Shown: positions 44,092 through 53,878, numbered from the stretch's first letter. The stretch is DNA of 64,000 nt from Hydrogenimonas sp. SS33 (GCF_040436365.1 NZ_AP026369.1:1179501-1243500); one strand, 5' to 3'. The notes: generated by a model from the letters alone, not told the origin. Made by a program: numbers and translations.

Positions 44092-44924
44092 TATTTTCCT
44101 TGTTTTCTGTAGATTTTGGTACGCCACTCGTTGCGGGCGATCGTTTCAAGAAGCTCCATGTCGGAAAAGGCCTCTTCGATCTGCGCCTCTTTTGTATCGA
44201 GAATTCCGGAAAGGATCAATAATCCCCCCTCTTTAGTCCGCGCCTTTAAGTCTTTGGCGATCATCCGCAACACATCGGCGACGATGTTGGCCAACACCAC
44301 ATCGTAGGCTTCCGAACTTTGGGGGGCGGAGCCTTCCCAGATCTTTTCCAGAGTCTGACCGTTGAGGGCGAAATTCTTCCGGGCGTTCTCTACCGCCAGC
44401 GGGTCGGTGTCGCAGGCGTCAACGCGGGCGCCCTGCATCGCCGACGCGATGCCCAGAATACCGCTGCCGCATCCCACGTCCAGCACCCTGTCACCCTCTT
44501 TGACATACTTTCCGACCGCTTCGAGGCAGCTCGCCGTGGTTTCGTGGTGCCCCGACCCGAAAGCCAGCGCCGGGTCGATCATGATGTTGCGTTTGCCCTC
44601 TTTGGGTGCTTCCCAGCTCGGGTAGACGTAGAAGTCGCCCACTTCCACGGGACGGATCGCCTCCCGGTACTTGGCGATCCAGTCCACATTCTCCTTCTCT
44701 TCGCATCGGGTCTCGACCGTAACCGGCTCGCCGAGGCTTTCTGAGAGCGCTTCGGCGAAAGCCTCCACCCCCCAGACGATCTCGTCCAGCGGTGTTTCGG
44801 AACGCAGCACCAGCGAATCGCTGCCGATTTCGATGGCATCGTCGTAGAGATTTTGGATGAAGTCGAGAAAGAGGTCGAGGTGGGCCGACGGGGTGACCGT
44901 CAGCTCATGGTAGGTGGATTGCAT
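44091..44924 (-). CDS. prmA: Ribosomal protein L11 methyltransferase
   Basis: PrmA trimethylates lysines and the N-terminus of ribosomal protein L11. The 277-residue protein has an L11-recognition N-terminal domain and a Rossmann methyltransferase domain: DPALAFGSGHHETT near residue 118, SAM motif I VLDVGCGSGILGIA near 145, and DVVLANIVADVL near 209. It overlaps cheY and ftsH by single bases, forming a tight cheY-prmA-ftsH-pssA unit as in Campylobacter. Confidence 0.94.
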   Translation of the reverse strand: MQSTYHELTVTPSAHLDLFLDFIQNLYDDAIEIGSDSLVLRSETPLDEIVWGVEAFAEALSESLGEPVTVETRCEEKENVDWIAKYREAIRPVEVGDFYVYPSWEAPKEGKRNIMIDPALAFGSGHHETTASCLEAVGKYVKEGDRVLDVGCGSGILGIASAMQGARVDACDTDPLAVENARKNFALNGQTLEKIWEGSAPQSSEAYDVVLANIVADVLRMIAKDLKARTKEGGLLILSGILDTKEAQIEEAFSDMELLETIARNEWRTKIYRKQGK

Positions 44925-45301
44925 CAGTCGTTGAGGCCCAGAACCGCTTCCAGTTTCTCCTTGAGTACCTGGGGCGTGAAGGGTTTGACGATGTAGTTGT
45001 TCACCCCGGCTTTGAGTGCGGTGATCACCTCCGCCTTGCCCCCTTCCGTCGTGACCATGATGATGGGAATGTCCTCAAATTCCGGCTGGGAGCGGACCTT
45101 CTTCACCAGCTCCAGGCCGTTCATGTTGGGCATGTTCCAGTCGGTGATGAGCACACCGATATCATCCTTGTTGGCCTGCATGACTTCCCATGCCTCCGCA
45201 CCGTCCGCGGCCTCCAGAAGATCCTTGTATCCGAGCCGGTTCAATGTGTTTTTGATAATCCGGCGCATCGTAGAACTGTCGTCAACCACCATAATCTTCA
45301 A
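44924..45301 (-). CDS. cheY: Chemotaxis response regulator CheY
   Basis: This 125-residue single-domain receiver switches the flagellar motor when phosphorylated by CheA. The acidic pocket is D7-D8 (VVDD), the phosphoacceptor is D54 (LITDWNMP), and the switch residues are visible in MVTTEGGKAE and the invariant Lys in IVKPFTP near residue 104. The close match over its whole length to CheY and the lack of an output domain make the call firm. It has its own TATAAT box and is followed by prmA. Confidence 0.95.
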   Translation of the reverse strand: MKIMVVDDSSTMRRIIKNTLNRLGYKDLLEAADGAEAWEVMQANKDDIGVLITDWNMPNMNGLELVKKVRSQPEFEDIPIIMVTTEGGKAEVITALKAGVNNYIVKPFTPQVLKEKLEAVLGLND

Positions 45302-45334
45302 TTGCGGTCCTTCTACATTTGAAATTTGAGATTA

Positions 45335-45340
45335 ATTATA
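45335..45340 (-). promoter_or_regulatory. -10 box for cheY
   Basis: A consensus TATAAT lies 33 bases before the cheY ATG in the 49-base gap after hisA. The -35 region would fall in the hisA stop region and is not recognisable. AAGGA lies close to the ATG. Confidence 0.6.
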
Positions 45341-45350
45341 CCCAATCTGT

Positions 45351-46061
45351 TCAGGCGACGATTTCGAAGGCTTTGCGAAGGTCGATGGTCCCTTCGTAGA
45401 AAGCCTTGCCCACAATGACGCCCGCCACTTCCCCGGTCGCCTTGAGGGCTTCGATGTCGCGCAGATCGCGCACACCGCCGCTGGCGATGGTGTCGACACC
45501 GCTCGCCCTGGCTATGCTGACAGTAAAATCGACATTTACGCCCGAAAGTGTACCGTCCCGTCCCACATCGGTGCAGATGATCGCCTCCACGCCGCAGTCG
45601 GCGAAGGCCCTGGCCAGTTCAGTGGCGGGCATTTCGCTCACTTCGGCCCACCCCTCCACAGCCACGTAACCGTCGACGGCGTCGATGCCGACGGCGATGG
45701 GGTATTTGGCCGCCATCGCCTTGACGAAATCGGGGTCCCTGACGGCGACAGAGCCCAGGATCAGCCGGTCGATCCCCAGATCCAGGTAGCGCCTGATCGT
45801 CTCCTCGTCCCGGATGCCGCCGCCCAGCTCCATCTTCAGGTTGCAGTTTTTGCGAATCTTTTCGATCTGTTCCAGGTTGCGGGGCTCTCCGGCGAACGCG
45901 CCGTTGAGATCGACCAGGTGGAGCCATCTGGAGCCCATCTCTTCGAAGGTTTTTGCCAGCTGCCACGGCTCGTCGCTGTAGATTTTCGCACTCTCCATGA
46001 GCCCTTTGGTCAGCCGTACCGCCTTGCCGTCTTTCAGGTCGATCGCAGGCAGGATATCCAT
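45351..46061 (-). CDS. hisA: ProFAR isomerase HisA
   Basis: HisA isomerises the ProFAR intermediate in histidine synthesis. The 236-residue (beta/alpha)8 barrel has the catalytic Asp at residue 8 ([13 protein letters not shown]) and the second Asp in [13 protein letters not shown] near residue 127. Phosphate-binding loops LGGGIRD (about 79) and ASGGVRD (about 173) are present. It follows hisH by 21 bases. hisF is not in the window. Confidence 0.95.
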   Translation of the reverse strand: MDILPAIDLKDGKAVRLTKGLMESAKIYSDEPWQLAKTFEEMGSRWLHLVDLNGAFAGEPRNLEQIEKIRKNCNLKMELGGGIRDEETIRRYLDLGIDRLILGSVAVRDPDFVKAMAAKYPIAVGIDAVDGYVAVEGWAEVSEMPATELARAFADCGVEAIICTDVGRDGTLSGVNVDFTVSIARASGVDTIASGGVRDLRDIEALKATGEVAGVIVGKAFYEGTIDLRKAFEIVA

Positions 46062-46082
46062 GACTTTACACTCTCCTCGCTG

Positions 46083-46697
46083 TCAGGTTCGTTCGATGAA
46101 ATTCCGGAGAATTCTGAGCCCCTGGTCGTGGCTCTTCTCCGGGTGGGGCTGGAAGCCGTAGATATTCTCCTTCTGGACGGCGCTGGTGAATTCGTAGCCG
46201 TACCATGTCCGCCCGAGAATATAGGGCTCCGCCGTCACGGCATGGTAGGAGTGGACAAAATAGAGGTAGAAAGCTTCGGGCAGCCAGTGAAAGAGCGGCG
46301 ACTCCTTCTGTACAAAAAGCTCGTTCCAGCCCATATGGGGAACCTTGTGGGGCGTCTGGAACTTTTTCTCGTCGAAGGGGACCACCTCTCCCGGAATGAG
46401 CCCCAGCCCTTCGTGTTCACCGAATTCACGGCTTTTTTGAAAGAGCAGCTGCATCCCCAGGCAGATGCCGAGCATCGGTTTGCCGCTGGCGGCAAATGTG
46501 CGGACCGCCTCGTCCATTCCGTTTTGGCGCAGGTGCGCCATGGCGTCCCCGAAGGCGCCGACACCGGGAAGAATGGCCCGGTCGTAATTTTTCAGGGCAT
46601 CCGGGTCGGAGACGATGCGCGACGCGCTCCCCACTTTCGCCAGCGCGTTTTGCACGCTGGCCAGATTGCCCATGTTGTAGTCGATGATGGCGACCAT
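46083..46697 (-). CDS. hisH: Imidazole glycerol phosphate synthase glutaminase subunit HisH
   Basis: HisH is the class I glutamine amidotransferase that feeds ammonia to HisF. The 204-residue protein has the nucleophile Cys79 in GICLGMQ, and the His-x-Glu pair in QPHPEKSHDQG near residue 180. I start at the ATG at 46697, which overlaps the previous stop (TGATG), instead of the preceding TTG codon. Coupling with the membrane sensor gene upstream is odd for a histidine gene. Confidence 0.95.
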   Translation of the reverse strand: MVAIIDYNMGNLASVQNALAKVGSASRIVSDPDALKNYDRAILPGVGAFGDAMAHLRQNGMDEAVRTFAASGKPMLGICLGMQLLFQKSREFGEHEGLGLIPGEVVPFDEKKFQTPHKVPHMGWNELFVQKESPLFHWLPEAFYLYFVHSYHAVTAEPYILGRTWYGYEFTSAVQKENIYGFQPHPEKSHDQGLRILRNFIERT

Positions 46698-47599
46698 CAA
46701 TCCCCCTGATTGCTGATGCTGCGCAGATAGTAGGCCAGGCCGACCAGCAGCATCGTCACTCCGCCGATCAGATAGACGGCGTAGAGCAGTTTTTCGGGGT
46801 CGATTATAGCGAATTTGAAGACCAGCATCAACGCTTCGATGGCAAGGGCGATGATGATGGAGCCCAGGAAACGCACCATCGTCTTGTGGATTTCGTTGTG
46901 CTCCGCCTTGCGGTGCTGCCCCAGCACTTCCTCCTCGAAAATCGCCTTGACCAGGTCGAAAATGGCCAGGGAGAGGGTCAGCAGAATCGTCGCTTCGAAC
47001 ATCTCCTTGATGTCGATGTGCCAGATATTGAGATCTTTGGCGAAAAAGCTCTTGATGCCGTTGATGAAGAGGATGAGCGCCACCGCGAAGAGGGCCAGGG
47101 AGAAGGCGGCGTAACTGAAGCGGGAAAAACGGCCGAAGGCGGTTTCCCCCGACGAGGGATGCACCATGTGAAGCAGCTTGTCCAGCGGAATGTCCATCGC
47201 CACCACATACTGAAGCTTCCCTTTGTCGTCATAGACCGGATAGGCCGCCGTCACAACCAGGATACCCTCGATCCTGGAGGGGTACGGGTCGGTCAGAATA
47301 CACCGCTTCTCCCGCACCGCCCGGTAGTAGTAGGCCCTGTCCGCACGGTTCTCCCCCTCCCCCGTCCGGTACCTGGGGTTGCGGCTGATGTTGGCGATGA
47401 TCTGCCGCCCCTTGGGATCGAGCACATAGAGCGTGTCGATCTCCTTCACCTCTTTCTTGATGCGCTTCAACGCCGAAACGATGGTATCGAGGCTCACCTC
47501 CGGCGTGCGGTTGGGAATGTTGCGTGAGAGGAGGTAGCACAGGTAGGCCCGCGCTTTGGTACGGATTTCGGAATACTGCTGGATCTCTTTGATGACCAT
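46697..47599 (-). CDS. pglG: PglG-like membrane protein with periplasmic PDC-type domain
   Basis: The 300-residue protein has a sensor-like N-terminal domain (residues about 15-150) with PDC/dCache features (IDTLYVLDPKGRQIIANIS, RADRAYYYRAV, VVTAAYPVYDDKGKLQYVVAMDI), followed by four hydrophobic helices (about 167-190, 208-228, 245-265, 275-295). In Campylobacter jejuni pglG lies next to cheY at the edge of the N-glycosylation locus and has about this length; it is called a general glycosylation pathway protein but has no proven role. Here hisH and hisA lie between it and cheY. Assignment is by layout and synteny. Confidence 0.65.
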   Translation of the reverse strand: MVIKEIQQYSEIRTKARAYLCYLLSRNIPNRTPEVSLDTIVSALKRIKKEVKEIDTLYVLDPKGRQIIANISRNPRYRTGEGENRADRAYYYRAVREKRCILTDPYPSRIEGILVVTAAYPVYDDKGKLQYVVAMDIPLDKLLHMVHPSSGETAFGRFSRFSYAAFSLALFAVALILFINGIKSFFAKDLNIWHIDIKEMFEATILLTLSLAIFDLVKAIFEEEVLGQHRKAEHNEIHKTMVRFLGSIIIALAIEALMLVFKFAIIDPEKLLYAVYLIGGVTMLLVGLAYYLRSISNQGD

Positions 47600-47627
47600 G
47601 AATTCATCCTTGGGATGGGGTCAAAAG

Positions 47628-47650
47628 GGGAAGGTTTCCCCCTTCCGCCC
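47628..47650 (-). terminator. Possible hairpin in the pglG leader
   Basis: On the minus strand GGAAGG-GGGAAA-CCTTCC is followed by CCTTTT, about 30 bases before the pglG start. It resembles a weak intrinsic terminator and could end transcripts from the giant lipoprotein gene or act as an attenuator for pglG. Confidence 0.4.
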
Positions 47651-47667
47651 CGGCTAAAGATAGCTCT

Positions 47668-47673
47668 ATTGTA
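47668..47673 (-). promoter_or_regulatory. Possible -10 box for pglG operon
   Basis: TACAAT on the minus strand, about 70 bases before the pglG ATG and downstream of the lipoprotein gene. It would give a short leader that includes the GGAAGG/CCTTCC hairpin. Confidence 0.35.
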
Positions 47674-47730
47674 GCAAACCGGGAAGATGGCGGCAGGCGT
47701 TTGGTTACACCTGCCTGAAGAAAAGGGTTT

Positions 47731-50700
47731 TCAGGGCGTTACGAGGGGAATGACACTGTCGACCACCCCGGAACCGGAATCTCCATCCTCAAAATCCTCA
47801 TAATCGAAGAGACTTCCGGGTTTGGGAACGTTTCTGAAGGAGAGGTCAAGCCATGCGGAGCCGTTCTCGTCATTGAGTCGCAAACCGTCGCTCCAGCTCC
47901 ATGTTCCTTCCCGGGTTCCCCATTCGCCTGTTTCGGGGTCGCGGTAGTACATGAAGTAGTTTCTGTCGCCCCCGACACTCCTTATTGCCAGCTGGGGTTT
48001 GTCGTCCGAAACGATTTTCACGATTTTGTTGCTGACATCTTCTTCCGTAACCGTCGCAGGCGTCTCATCGATTTTGTAGTAGCCGGTGACCACCATGGGG
48101 TCGCCCTCTTCATCGAGAGCCACACTGCCGATGCCGAAATCATTGCTGTTGTAGAAGGCGATATTGCCGGCCAGTGAACCGTTGGTTTCGTAGAAAGTGA
48201 CGGAATTGTTGTCTTCCACCGTCCACGTCAGGTCCTCTGCCACCACGCTGACCTCATCGTCTCCCAATCCCATATACCGGGCGGAACCGTTGGAGTCGAT
48301 CTCCAGCAGACCGTCCATGAGATGGAGTACCGAGCCGTTGATATCATCGGTGACATCGGTGATGTTGCCCTCAGGATAATTACCGTAATCGAGGGGTTCG
48401 ACGGAAGTGACGATAGAAGTGAAGTTATGATCGTAACCGTCGACATCGGCCGTTACCTCGACGACATTGCCCGCCTCAAGATCATTGCCCGCTTTGTTGA
48501 ACCGCATCGAATAGATCACATTATCCGTATCGATTTCCAGGACATTGCTGTTCACACTCCAGTTGCATCCTGTCACATGGGTCTGTCTGCTCTCCGGAAT
48601 CTTGTGGGCAATCCAGCATTCGTTGCCATTGGACGCATTACCGTCCATCTCGGGGAAGAAAGCGATTTTCAGCCCCATCTGTTCCATGGCAACCAGTTTG
48701 TTTTCAAAGGTTGTATTGTTGATATCGTGATTATCGCCTGTCTGTATAGGTAAGTCGGATTCGACAAAAACAGGTTCTCTCCTGCCGTCGGTGCGGTAGA
48801 GCGACCCGGCCACACCAGCCCCGGGGGCGGCTTCGAGGCCGAGGAAGCCGACGGTGACATTGTTTTCGTTTGTAATGGCGATCTCCCCGTGGCTGTTGAT
48901 GTGCCATCTAATGCCGCTGACGATATAGTCGAAATTGTCTGTCAGGTCACCGCTGACAACCCCTTCTCCCTCATCACTGAATGCCAGTGCGCGCTCTTTG
49001 CCCACCAGTTTGATCATACGGTTTTTCACATCGGAAACGCTCAACGGGACGTTCCTGATGGGCGCTGTTCCTTTGATGATGAAGAGAGACTTTTCATCGA
49101 CACCGGGGATGGACCGGATACCGAAGGTACCCTCCTGCAGATCACCCAGAAGATTGATGTGGAATGTTTCCCCGTCATCGAGTCCGATAACCATCGTACC
49201 GGTGTTGTCGATACTCCAGTTGCCATCCTGGGGTCCCTCCTCCGTGGTGATACGTACGGTATTGTTGGCGAAGAACTCCAGGTCGACTCCATAGTCGCCC
49301 TCATCCTCCAGAGAAAGGATGGAAACGATACGGCCGCTCACGGCGATCGGGTCGATCGCCTTGTAATCTTCCGGAACCCTATAGGTAACGGCCGAATAAC
49401 CGGCCAACACACTTTCGACGGTTTGGGTGGCATTGTCGTCGTAAAGAACGAGCTCTTCGGTACAGCCGGCTTTCATGACATCGCCTTTCATCAGCGTGCC
49501 GTCGAGGAGTCCGTACACTTCACGGTCGCAATCCTGCGGCTGCCGGATGCCGAGTTCGATCATCACGGCATTCTCGCCCACTTTCTCCCATGTTCCCACT
49601 ACCGTCGCGTTGTCATCCGTACTGACAAGCGTACCGTTGTTTTCGCCGATGTCTGCGAAAGCGTAGGAGACAAGAGGCTGCTGATTTTCTTCATCCCACT
49701 CCTGGAACCAGTGGACCTGGTTGCCGATGCTGAAGTCACTCATGAAAGCGGCGAGAGAATCGTAGTGCAGCGGCTCTTCTTCGCCATTCCACGGCTGATA
49801 CCAGGTAAAGGGTTCGTCATAGACGGGCACCGCATTCTCGACGGTCAACGATGCGCGGTAGAGTGCATCGTCCTGACCGAAACTCACGGTTTCGTTCGTC
49901 TCTTCATCCACGGGAATCGTCAATGTCGAACCATCCAGAGAGACCCTTCTCACGTCGGAAACCGTATAGTTGCCGTCATCCATGGCAAGTTTCATGACAC
50001 CATTGTCAAACGCATAGTTTCCGACATTCTCCAATGCATCGAAACGGGTCCATGTTCCGTTTAGGTCGAGGAAATGCTGCCCCCGAATCTGTGATGCGCC
50101 GTTTTGGAAGGAGAAAGTGAACATGTCTCCGTCTTCCCTGTCGAAGGTTGCCGTGGTCTGTCCGTCAAGTACCGTAACATCCACGGGGATTCCGTTGCTG
50201 ACAGTGATGGTGATCGTACCGTTGACATCCACATGCCCGTCGGTGACGGTATAGGTGATGGTATCGGCTCCTTCCGATTTGGGTGTGTAGGAGATTGTCA
50301 GTCCGGAAACATTGTCGATCGAACCCACATTATCATGATTATTGACGGCACCTGCCAGTTCCAGCGTATCGTTGTCTTCATCGGCCACATAGGGAGAGAG
50401 GTCGATGCTCTTCGTTACGTTCAACTCACTGAAAAGTTTGGCGAAATCCTGCGCCACAGGCGCATCGTTGCTGCCGACTATCGTAATCTGGATATCGGTG
50501 CCGGTTCCATCCACGGAGTGCACGGGGAAATCGAGTGTGACACTCTCCCCTTCCGCCAGAGACTGTACGGCTTCACTGTCATTGGCGAGAGTGAAGCTCC
50601 ACTTGCCGTCACTTTGAAGCGCAAAGGTACCGTACACGGTCTCGTTGGTTTCCGGCGTCATCGCCGCTTCGCCGGGATCGGGGTCTGTCACGTTCAGTTC

Positions 50701-52482
50701 ACCTGAAACGGATGTGGCACCATCCTCGACCACCGTGCCGTTCTTATCTCCGCCGATCGCCGCAGTATCGGGCACGGGCGCCACATGCACGATGATGTTT
50801 TTGGTATTGTACAGCCCTGCGGGATCTGTCACTTTGGCAAGAATTGCCGTCGTGCCGAATTTGTTGGGCAACGGAGTAATGGTAACGACGTTGCCTTGGA
50901 TTTCGGCATCGACGACCACCTCCTGGCCGCTTGTATTGATGGTTATGGAATAGTTCAGATCGGCAGGATCATTGTCCACATCCGTCGCATTGAGTTCAAC
51001 CGTCTCGGGAGCACCGTCCTCGCTGATGTTGACTTCCGCCGGCTGATAAAGAATCGGAGGGTCATCGACGGGACTGACCGTCACGGTCACGGTCCCGTTC
51101 GCTTCATCGCCCCAACTGTCTTTGACGGTGTAGATCAAAGTATCGGTTCCGTTGAAATTGGGAAAGGGGACATAGGTAACGATGTTCCCCGAGAAGGAGA
51201 CGTTTTTGTCATGCTGCGCGGAAACCCCCACCAGCGTTACAGCGTCACCATCTTCATCGCTCACATTGCCCTCGATACTGAAGGTAGTACCATTATCTTC
51301 GTTCGTCGTCACACTGAAGTCTTCCGCCACCGGCGGATGGTTGGCGTTTCTCGGACCTGCCAGATAGTAGTTTCTGGAAGCGTTTGCCGCTTTCTTCCGT
51401 GCGACGACTCCCAATGCTCCGGCCCAGTCACTGTACTGCGGCTTCAGAGAGCCGTTGGTATCGAAAGCATCGGGCAGGTGCAGCTCGATAACGGTTCCGT
51501 TGATTTCGCACTGTTTCACCCGGGAGAGGTCGAGGTCGTCCGTAATATTTGTGGGAGAACTGTTTTGGCCCAGTATCTCGCTGAAATGTGCATCGACACA
51601 TCCCATCGCTTCCGCAACGGTCACGGCATCGGACGGTTCGGGCAGTGTGACGTTCGTTTCGTTGTTCTCCACATCCTGCGCCACATCTTCGACCGTTTCA
51701 TCCAGGACGGCCTGCATATCCTCCGGGTCGACATCTCCGTTTCCGGAATTGCCCAAATCGTCGATAAACCCGTACATGCTCTCCAGTCCGGCGGCAAGGC
51801 TTTTCGGCGCGACATCGGTTTTGGTTTCTTCGCAGAATCTGTTGGCCGCTTCCGTCAGGTTCAAGTCGCTTTCCACAAGCGTTTCGAGAGCGACCCGGAA
51901 TGTGGTTTCATTCACATCCCCCGCCGTCTGGCCCATCAACTCCACCGCACTCATAATCTTTTCGGAAGCGATGAAGGTATCGGGGTTTTTCATCGGGTCG
52001 GCAGTCACGTCTGCAACATCGATATGGAAAAGCTGTGACACTTTTTTCTTCGCATCGTCGACCGACTCTCCGCTCTTGACCAGCTGATGGAGGTAGGTCG
52101 TTACGGGTGAGAGAATGGCTTCCCCTCCCTCATAGATACCGCTTAGACGCCCCTCGAAGGGAAGACCGGTCGCCAGATCGATACCGCCGGTCAGGAAGAG
52201 CGAATCACCCGGGTTCAATACACCGGGGGGAAAGGTAAAATTGCCCGATGCATCGGTCGTTACGTTGGCTTCACCGCTATCCTCTACACCGTTGTCGTTT
52301 TTGTCGTCCACCACGACCGCACCGGCAATATAGCCGTCCACCGCCTTTCCGTTCGTTTTGACGCTTGGAGGGTTGGAGGGCTGTCCGCCTCCGCCCCCTC
52401 CTCCACCGCCGCATCCGCCCAAAAGCAGAGCAGATGCCACGATGGCCAGAGAACACCATTTTTTCAATCGGTATGCAACCAT
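47731..52482 (-). CDS. Giant lipoprotein with VCBS/cadherin-like repeats
   Basis: I start at the ATG at 52482 because AAGGAG lies 8 bases ahead and it opens a lipoprotein signal peptide with lipobox LLGGC (Cys24). The Cys is followed by nine Gly, a flexible tether. The mature protein is about 1560 residues. Residues about 45-120 form a carboxypeptidase-regulatory-like beta domain (DGYIAGAVVVDDKNDNGVED). From about 377 to 800 there are Ig/cadherin-like and VCBS repeats (DEDGDAVTLVGV, GTDTLIYTVKDSWGD, DNDTLELAGAV). The last 600 residues are several related beta modules with W and N-G motifs. It is divergent from the type II secretion operon and could be a surface lipoprotein exported by it; that is inference. 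Confidence 0.8.
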   Translation of the reverse strand: MVAYRLKKWCSLAIVASALLLGGCGGGGGGGGGQPSNPPSVKTNGKAVDGYIAGAVVVDDKNDNGVEDSGEANVTTDASGNFTFPPGVLNPGDSLFLTGGIDLATGLPFEGRLSGIYEGGEAILSPVTTYLHQLVKSGESVDDAKKKVSQLFHIDVADVTADPMKNPDTFIASEKIMSAVELMGQTAGDVNETTFRVALETLVESDLNLTEAANRFCEETKTDVAPKSLAAGLESMYGFIDDLGNSGNGDVDPEDMQAVLDETVEDVAQDVENNETNVTLPEPSDAVTVAEAMGCVDAHFSEILGQNSSPTNITDDLDLSRVKQCEINGTVIELHLPDAFDTNGSLKPQYSDWAGALGVVARKKAANASRNYYLAGPRNANHPPVAEDFSVTTNEDNGTTFSIEGNVSDEDGDAVTLVGVSAQHDKNVSFSGNIVTYVPFPNFNGTDTLIYTVKDSWGDEANGTVTVTVSPVDDPPILYQPAEVNISEDGAPETVELNATDVDNDPADLNYSITINTSGQEVVVDAEIQGNVVTITPLPNKFGTTAILAKVTDPAGLYNTKNIIVHVAPVPDTAAIGGDKNGTVVEDGATSVSGELNVTDPDPGEAAMTPETNETVYGTFALQSDGKWSFTLANDSEAVQSLAEGESVTLDFPVHSVDGTGTDIQITIVGSNDAPVAQDFAKLFSELNVTKSIDLSPYVADEDNDTLELAGAVNNHDNVGSIDNVSGLTISYTPKSEGADTITYTVTDGHVDVNGTITITVSNGIPVDVTVLDGQTTATFDREDGDMFTFSFQNGASQIRGQHFLDLNGTWTRFDALENVGNYAFDNGVMKLAMDDGNYTVSDVRRVSLDGSTLTIPVDEETNETVSFGQDDALYRASLTVENAVPVYDEPFTWYQPWNGEEEPLHYDSLAAFMSDFSIGNQVHWFQEWDEENQQPLVSYAFADIGENNGTLVSTDDNATVVGTWEKVGENAVMIELGIRQPQDCDREVYGLLDGTLMKGDVMKAGCTEELVLYDDNATQTVESVLAGYSAVTYRVPEDYKAIDPIAVSGRIVSILSLEDEGDYGVDLEFFANNTVRITTEEGPQDGNWSIDNTGTMVIGLDDGETFHINLLGDLQEGTFGIRSIPGVDEKSLFIIKGTAPIRNVPLSVSDVKNRMIKLVGKERALAFSDEGEGVVSGDLTDNFDYIVSGIRWHINSHGEIAITNENNVTVGFLGLEAAPGAGVAGSLYRTDGRREPVFVESDLPIQTGDNHDINNTTFENKLVAMEQMGLKIAFFPEMDGNASNGNECWIAHKIPESRQTHVTGCNWSVNSNVLEIDTDNVIYSMRFNKAGNDLEAGNVVEVTADVDGYDHNFTSIVTSVEPLDYGNYPEGNITDVTDDINGSVLHLMDGLLEIDSNGSARYMGLGDDEVSVVAEDLTWTVEDNNSVTFYETNGSLAGNIAFYNSNDFGIGSVALDEEGDPMVVTGYYKIDETPATVTEEDVSNKIVKIVSDDKPQLAIRSVGGDRNYFMYYRDPETGEWGTREGTWSWSDGLRLNDENGSAWLDLSFRNVPKPGSLFDYEDFEDGDSGSGVVDSVIPLVTP

Positions 52483-52737
52483 TTCAATAACTCCTTCTTC
52501 TTCATATTGAAATGTCGGGGCTTTTTCAAGCAACAAATACCGCTCCAACCGACAGAGAGTATCTTTCGTGATCCTGAAAATATTGTATAACCCGAATCTT
52601 TATAGTTTCGTTAAACATCATTTATTTTACAAGGCTTCTGATTTAATAAACTGCCATAAGTTACGATATATTTTCCCGGCTGCTCCACGAATCTCAATGG
52701 AGTTTTGGTAAACTTGAATCCGACATTCCATGAAAAC
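52483..52737. promoter_or_regulatory. Divergent promoter region lipoprotein / gsp operon
   Basis: 255 AT-rich bases with no gene. On the minus strand TACAAT near 52576 could serve the lipoprotein gene. On the plus side AT-rich stretches around 52595-52675 could hold the gsp promoter, but no consensus box stands out. GGAG at about 52699-52702 is the only ribosome-site-like motif before gspL. Confidence 0.35.
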
Positions 52738-53496
52738 ATGAAAAAGCGAGGCACTTTGGCGATATTCTACATCCGGGAGAACGAGACCGTGACATTGCCC
52801 CGGGCGGAGAAGGGAGAAGACTTCGTCATCCTCTCCCCTTCCCTCTACTGGTATACCCATGCCCGGTTCCCTACCCGATCTCTGGCCAAAGCGAAGCGTC
52901 TTGCGGATGCGTTCATGGACTCCCGCCCCGAAAGTTACAGGGAAATCTATGTGGAAAAGCGGGGGGAGGGGTACGACTGTTACGCCTACGATCCGGAGGT
53001 GCTCCGCATCCGCCTCGAAGAGGAGGGGGCGTCCGGGCTTCCCTGCTATTTTCTGCAGCAGTTCGCCGACGAGATGCCCCTTCGCATAGGCGACGACCTC
53101 ATCGCCGAAGCGGTCAACGGGGTCTGCCTGGAGTTCCGGGACTCGAACCGCTCCCTTCCGGAGCTCGCGTCGCTCGACTTCCGTGCCGTGGCGAAGCCCT
53201 TCAACAAAGGGAAAAGCGCCGGCGGCGTCCGAAGGGGTGTCTATCTGCTGCTCGGGTTCTTCGCGGCAGCCATGCTTCTCGACCTGGGGGTGCGCCTGCA
53301 GGGTTACATGGCACTTCAAAAGGCGACGGAGAATCTGCGTACCGACCGCTCTCTCTACGAAATCCGGGCGATGGTGAAACGGTACGAGACGACGGCACAG
53401 AAGCAGGCGAAACTGCGCAGGGAGATCGCCCGTGCGCTCAAAGGGCATCTGAAGAGGCTCGAATGCACGCCGGAGGGAGGGTGCAAAAGTGAATAG
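52738..53496 (+). CDS. gspL: GspL-like type II secretion assembly protein
   Basis: The protein has a cytoplasmic domain of about 165 residues, one membrane helix (GVYLLLGFFAAAMLLDLGV) and a periplasmic coiled coil, the plan of GspL, which links the GspE ATPase to the inner membrane platform. Sequence similarity to classical GspL is weak; the call depends on position before gspM- and gspN-like genes. The start is uncertain: ATG at 52738 has no ribosome site, while TTG codons at 52705 and 52714 lie just after GGAG and would add 8 to 11 residues. It overlaps the next gene by 8 bases. Confidence 0.65.
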   Translation: MKKRGTLAIFYIRENETVTLPRAEKGEDFVILSPSLYWYTHARFPTRSLAKAKRLADAFMDSRPESYREIYVEKRGEGYDCYAYDPEVLRIRLEEEGASGLPCYFLQQFADEMPLRIGDDLIAEAVNGVCLEFRDSNRSLPELASLDFRAVAKPFNKGKSAGGVRRGVYLLLGFFAAAMLLDLGVRLQGYMALQKATENLRTDRSLYEIRAMVKRYETTAQKQAKLRREIARALKGHLKRLECTPEGGCKSE

Positions 53497-53878
53497 AGTG
53501 CTTCTCGCCTCCTTCGCGGCACTGGCGGCCACCTGGATCATCGCCGCGGCGGTGATCGGGCAGAAGAGCAGCCAGGCCGAAAGCGACTACCGGGAAAGGG
53601 CCCGGCTGATTCAGCGCTACGACACCCTCAAATCCCGCTGGTCCGAAAAGGGGCAGCGGGAACTGCGGAGCAAGATGGAGACCCTGCTCCGTATCTACGG
53701 CATCCGGCCCGACATCCAAAAACGGCGTGACAGGAAGGTCTACACCTTCACCCTGACGAAGAAGAGGGCCGACAATGTGATGAACAAGCTGCTTCATATG
53801 CCCCTGGCGATCTCCCGCCTGAGCGCGGAAAAGAGCGATGCCACCCATCTGAAGGTGACGGTGGAGCTGCCCCGATGA
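53489..53878 (+). CDS. gspM: GspM-like type II secretion protein
   Basis: This 129-residue protein starts with GTG (GGAGGG ahead), has one N-terminal membrane helix (VLLASFAALAATWIIAAAVIG), a coiled coil (residues about 28-65) and a small alpha/beta domain, as in GspM/PilO. GspM partners GspL in the inner membrane. The sequence is divergent and the call rests on size, topology and place between gspL- and gspN-like genes, each overlapping by a few bases. Confidence 0.65.
   Translation: MNRVLLASFAALAATWIIAAAVIGQKSSQAESDYRERARLIQRYDTLKSRWSEKGQRELRSKMETLLRIYGIRPDIQKRRDRKVYTFTLTKKRADNVMNKLLHMPLAISRLSAEKSDATHLKVTVELPR

Noticed and set aside
28511-47730. tRNA or rRNA genes in the larger gaps
   Set aside because: I inspected the intergenic gaps for T-loop and cloverleaf signatures and found none; the hairpins present belong to repeats or terminators.
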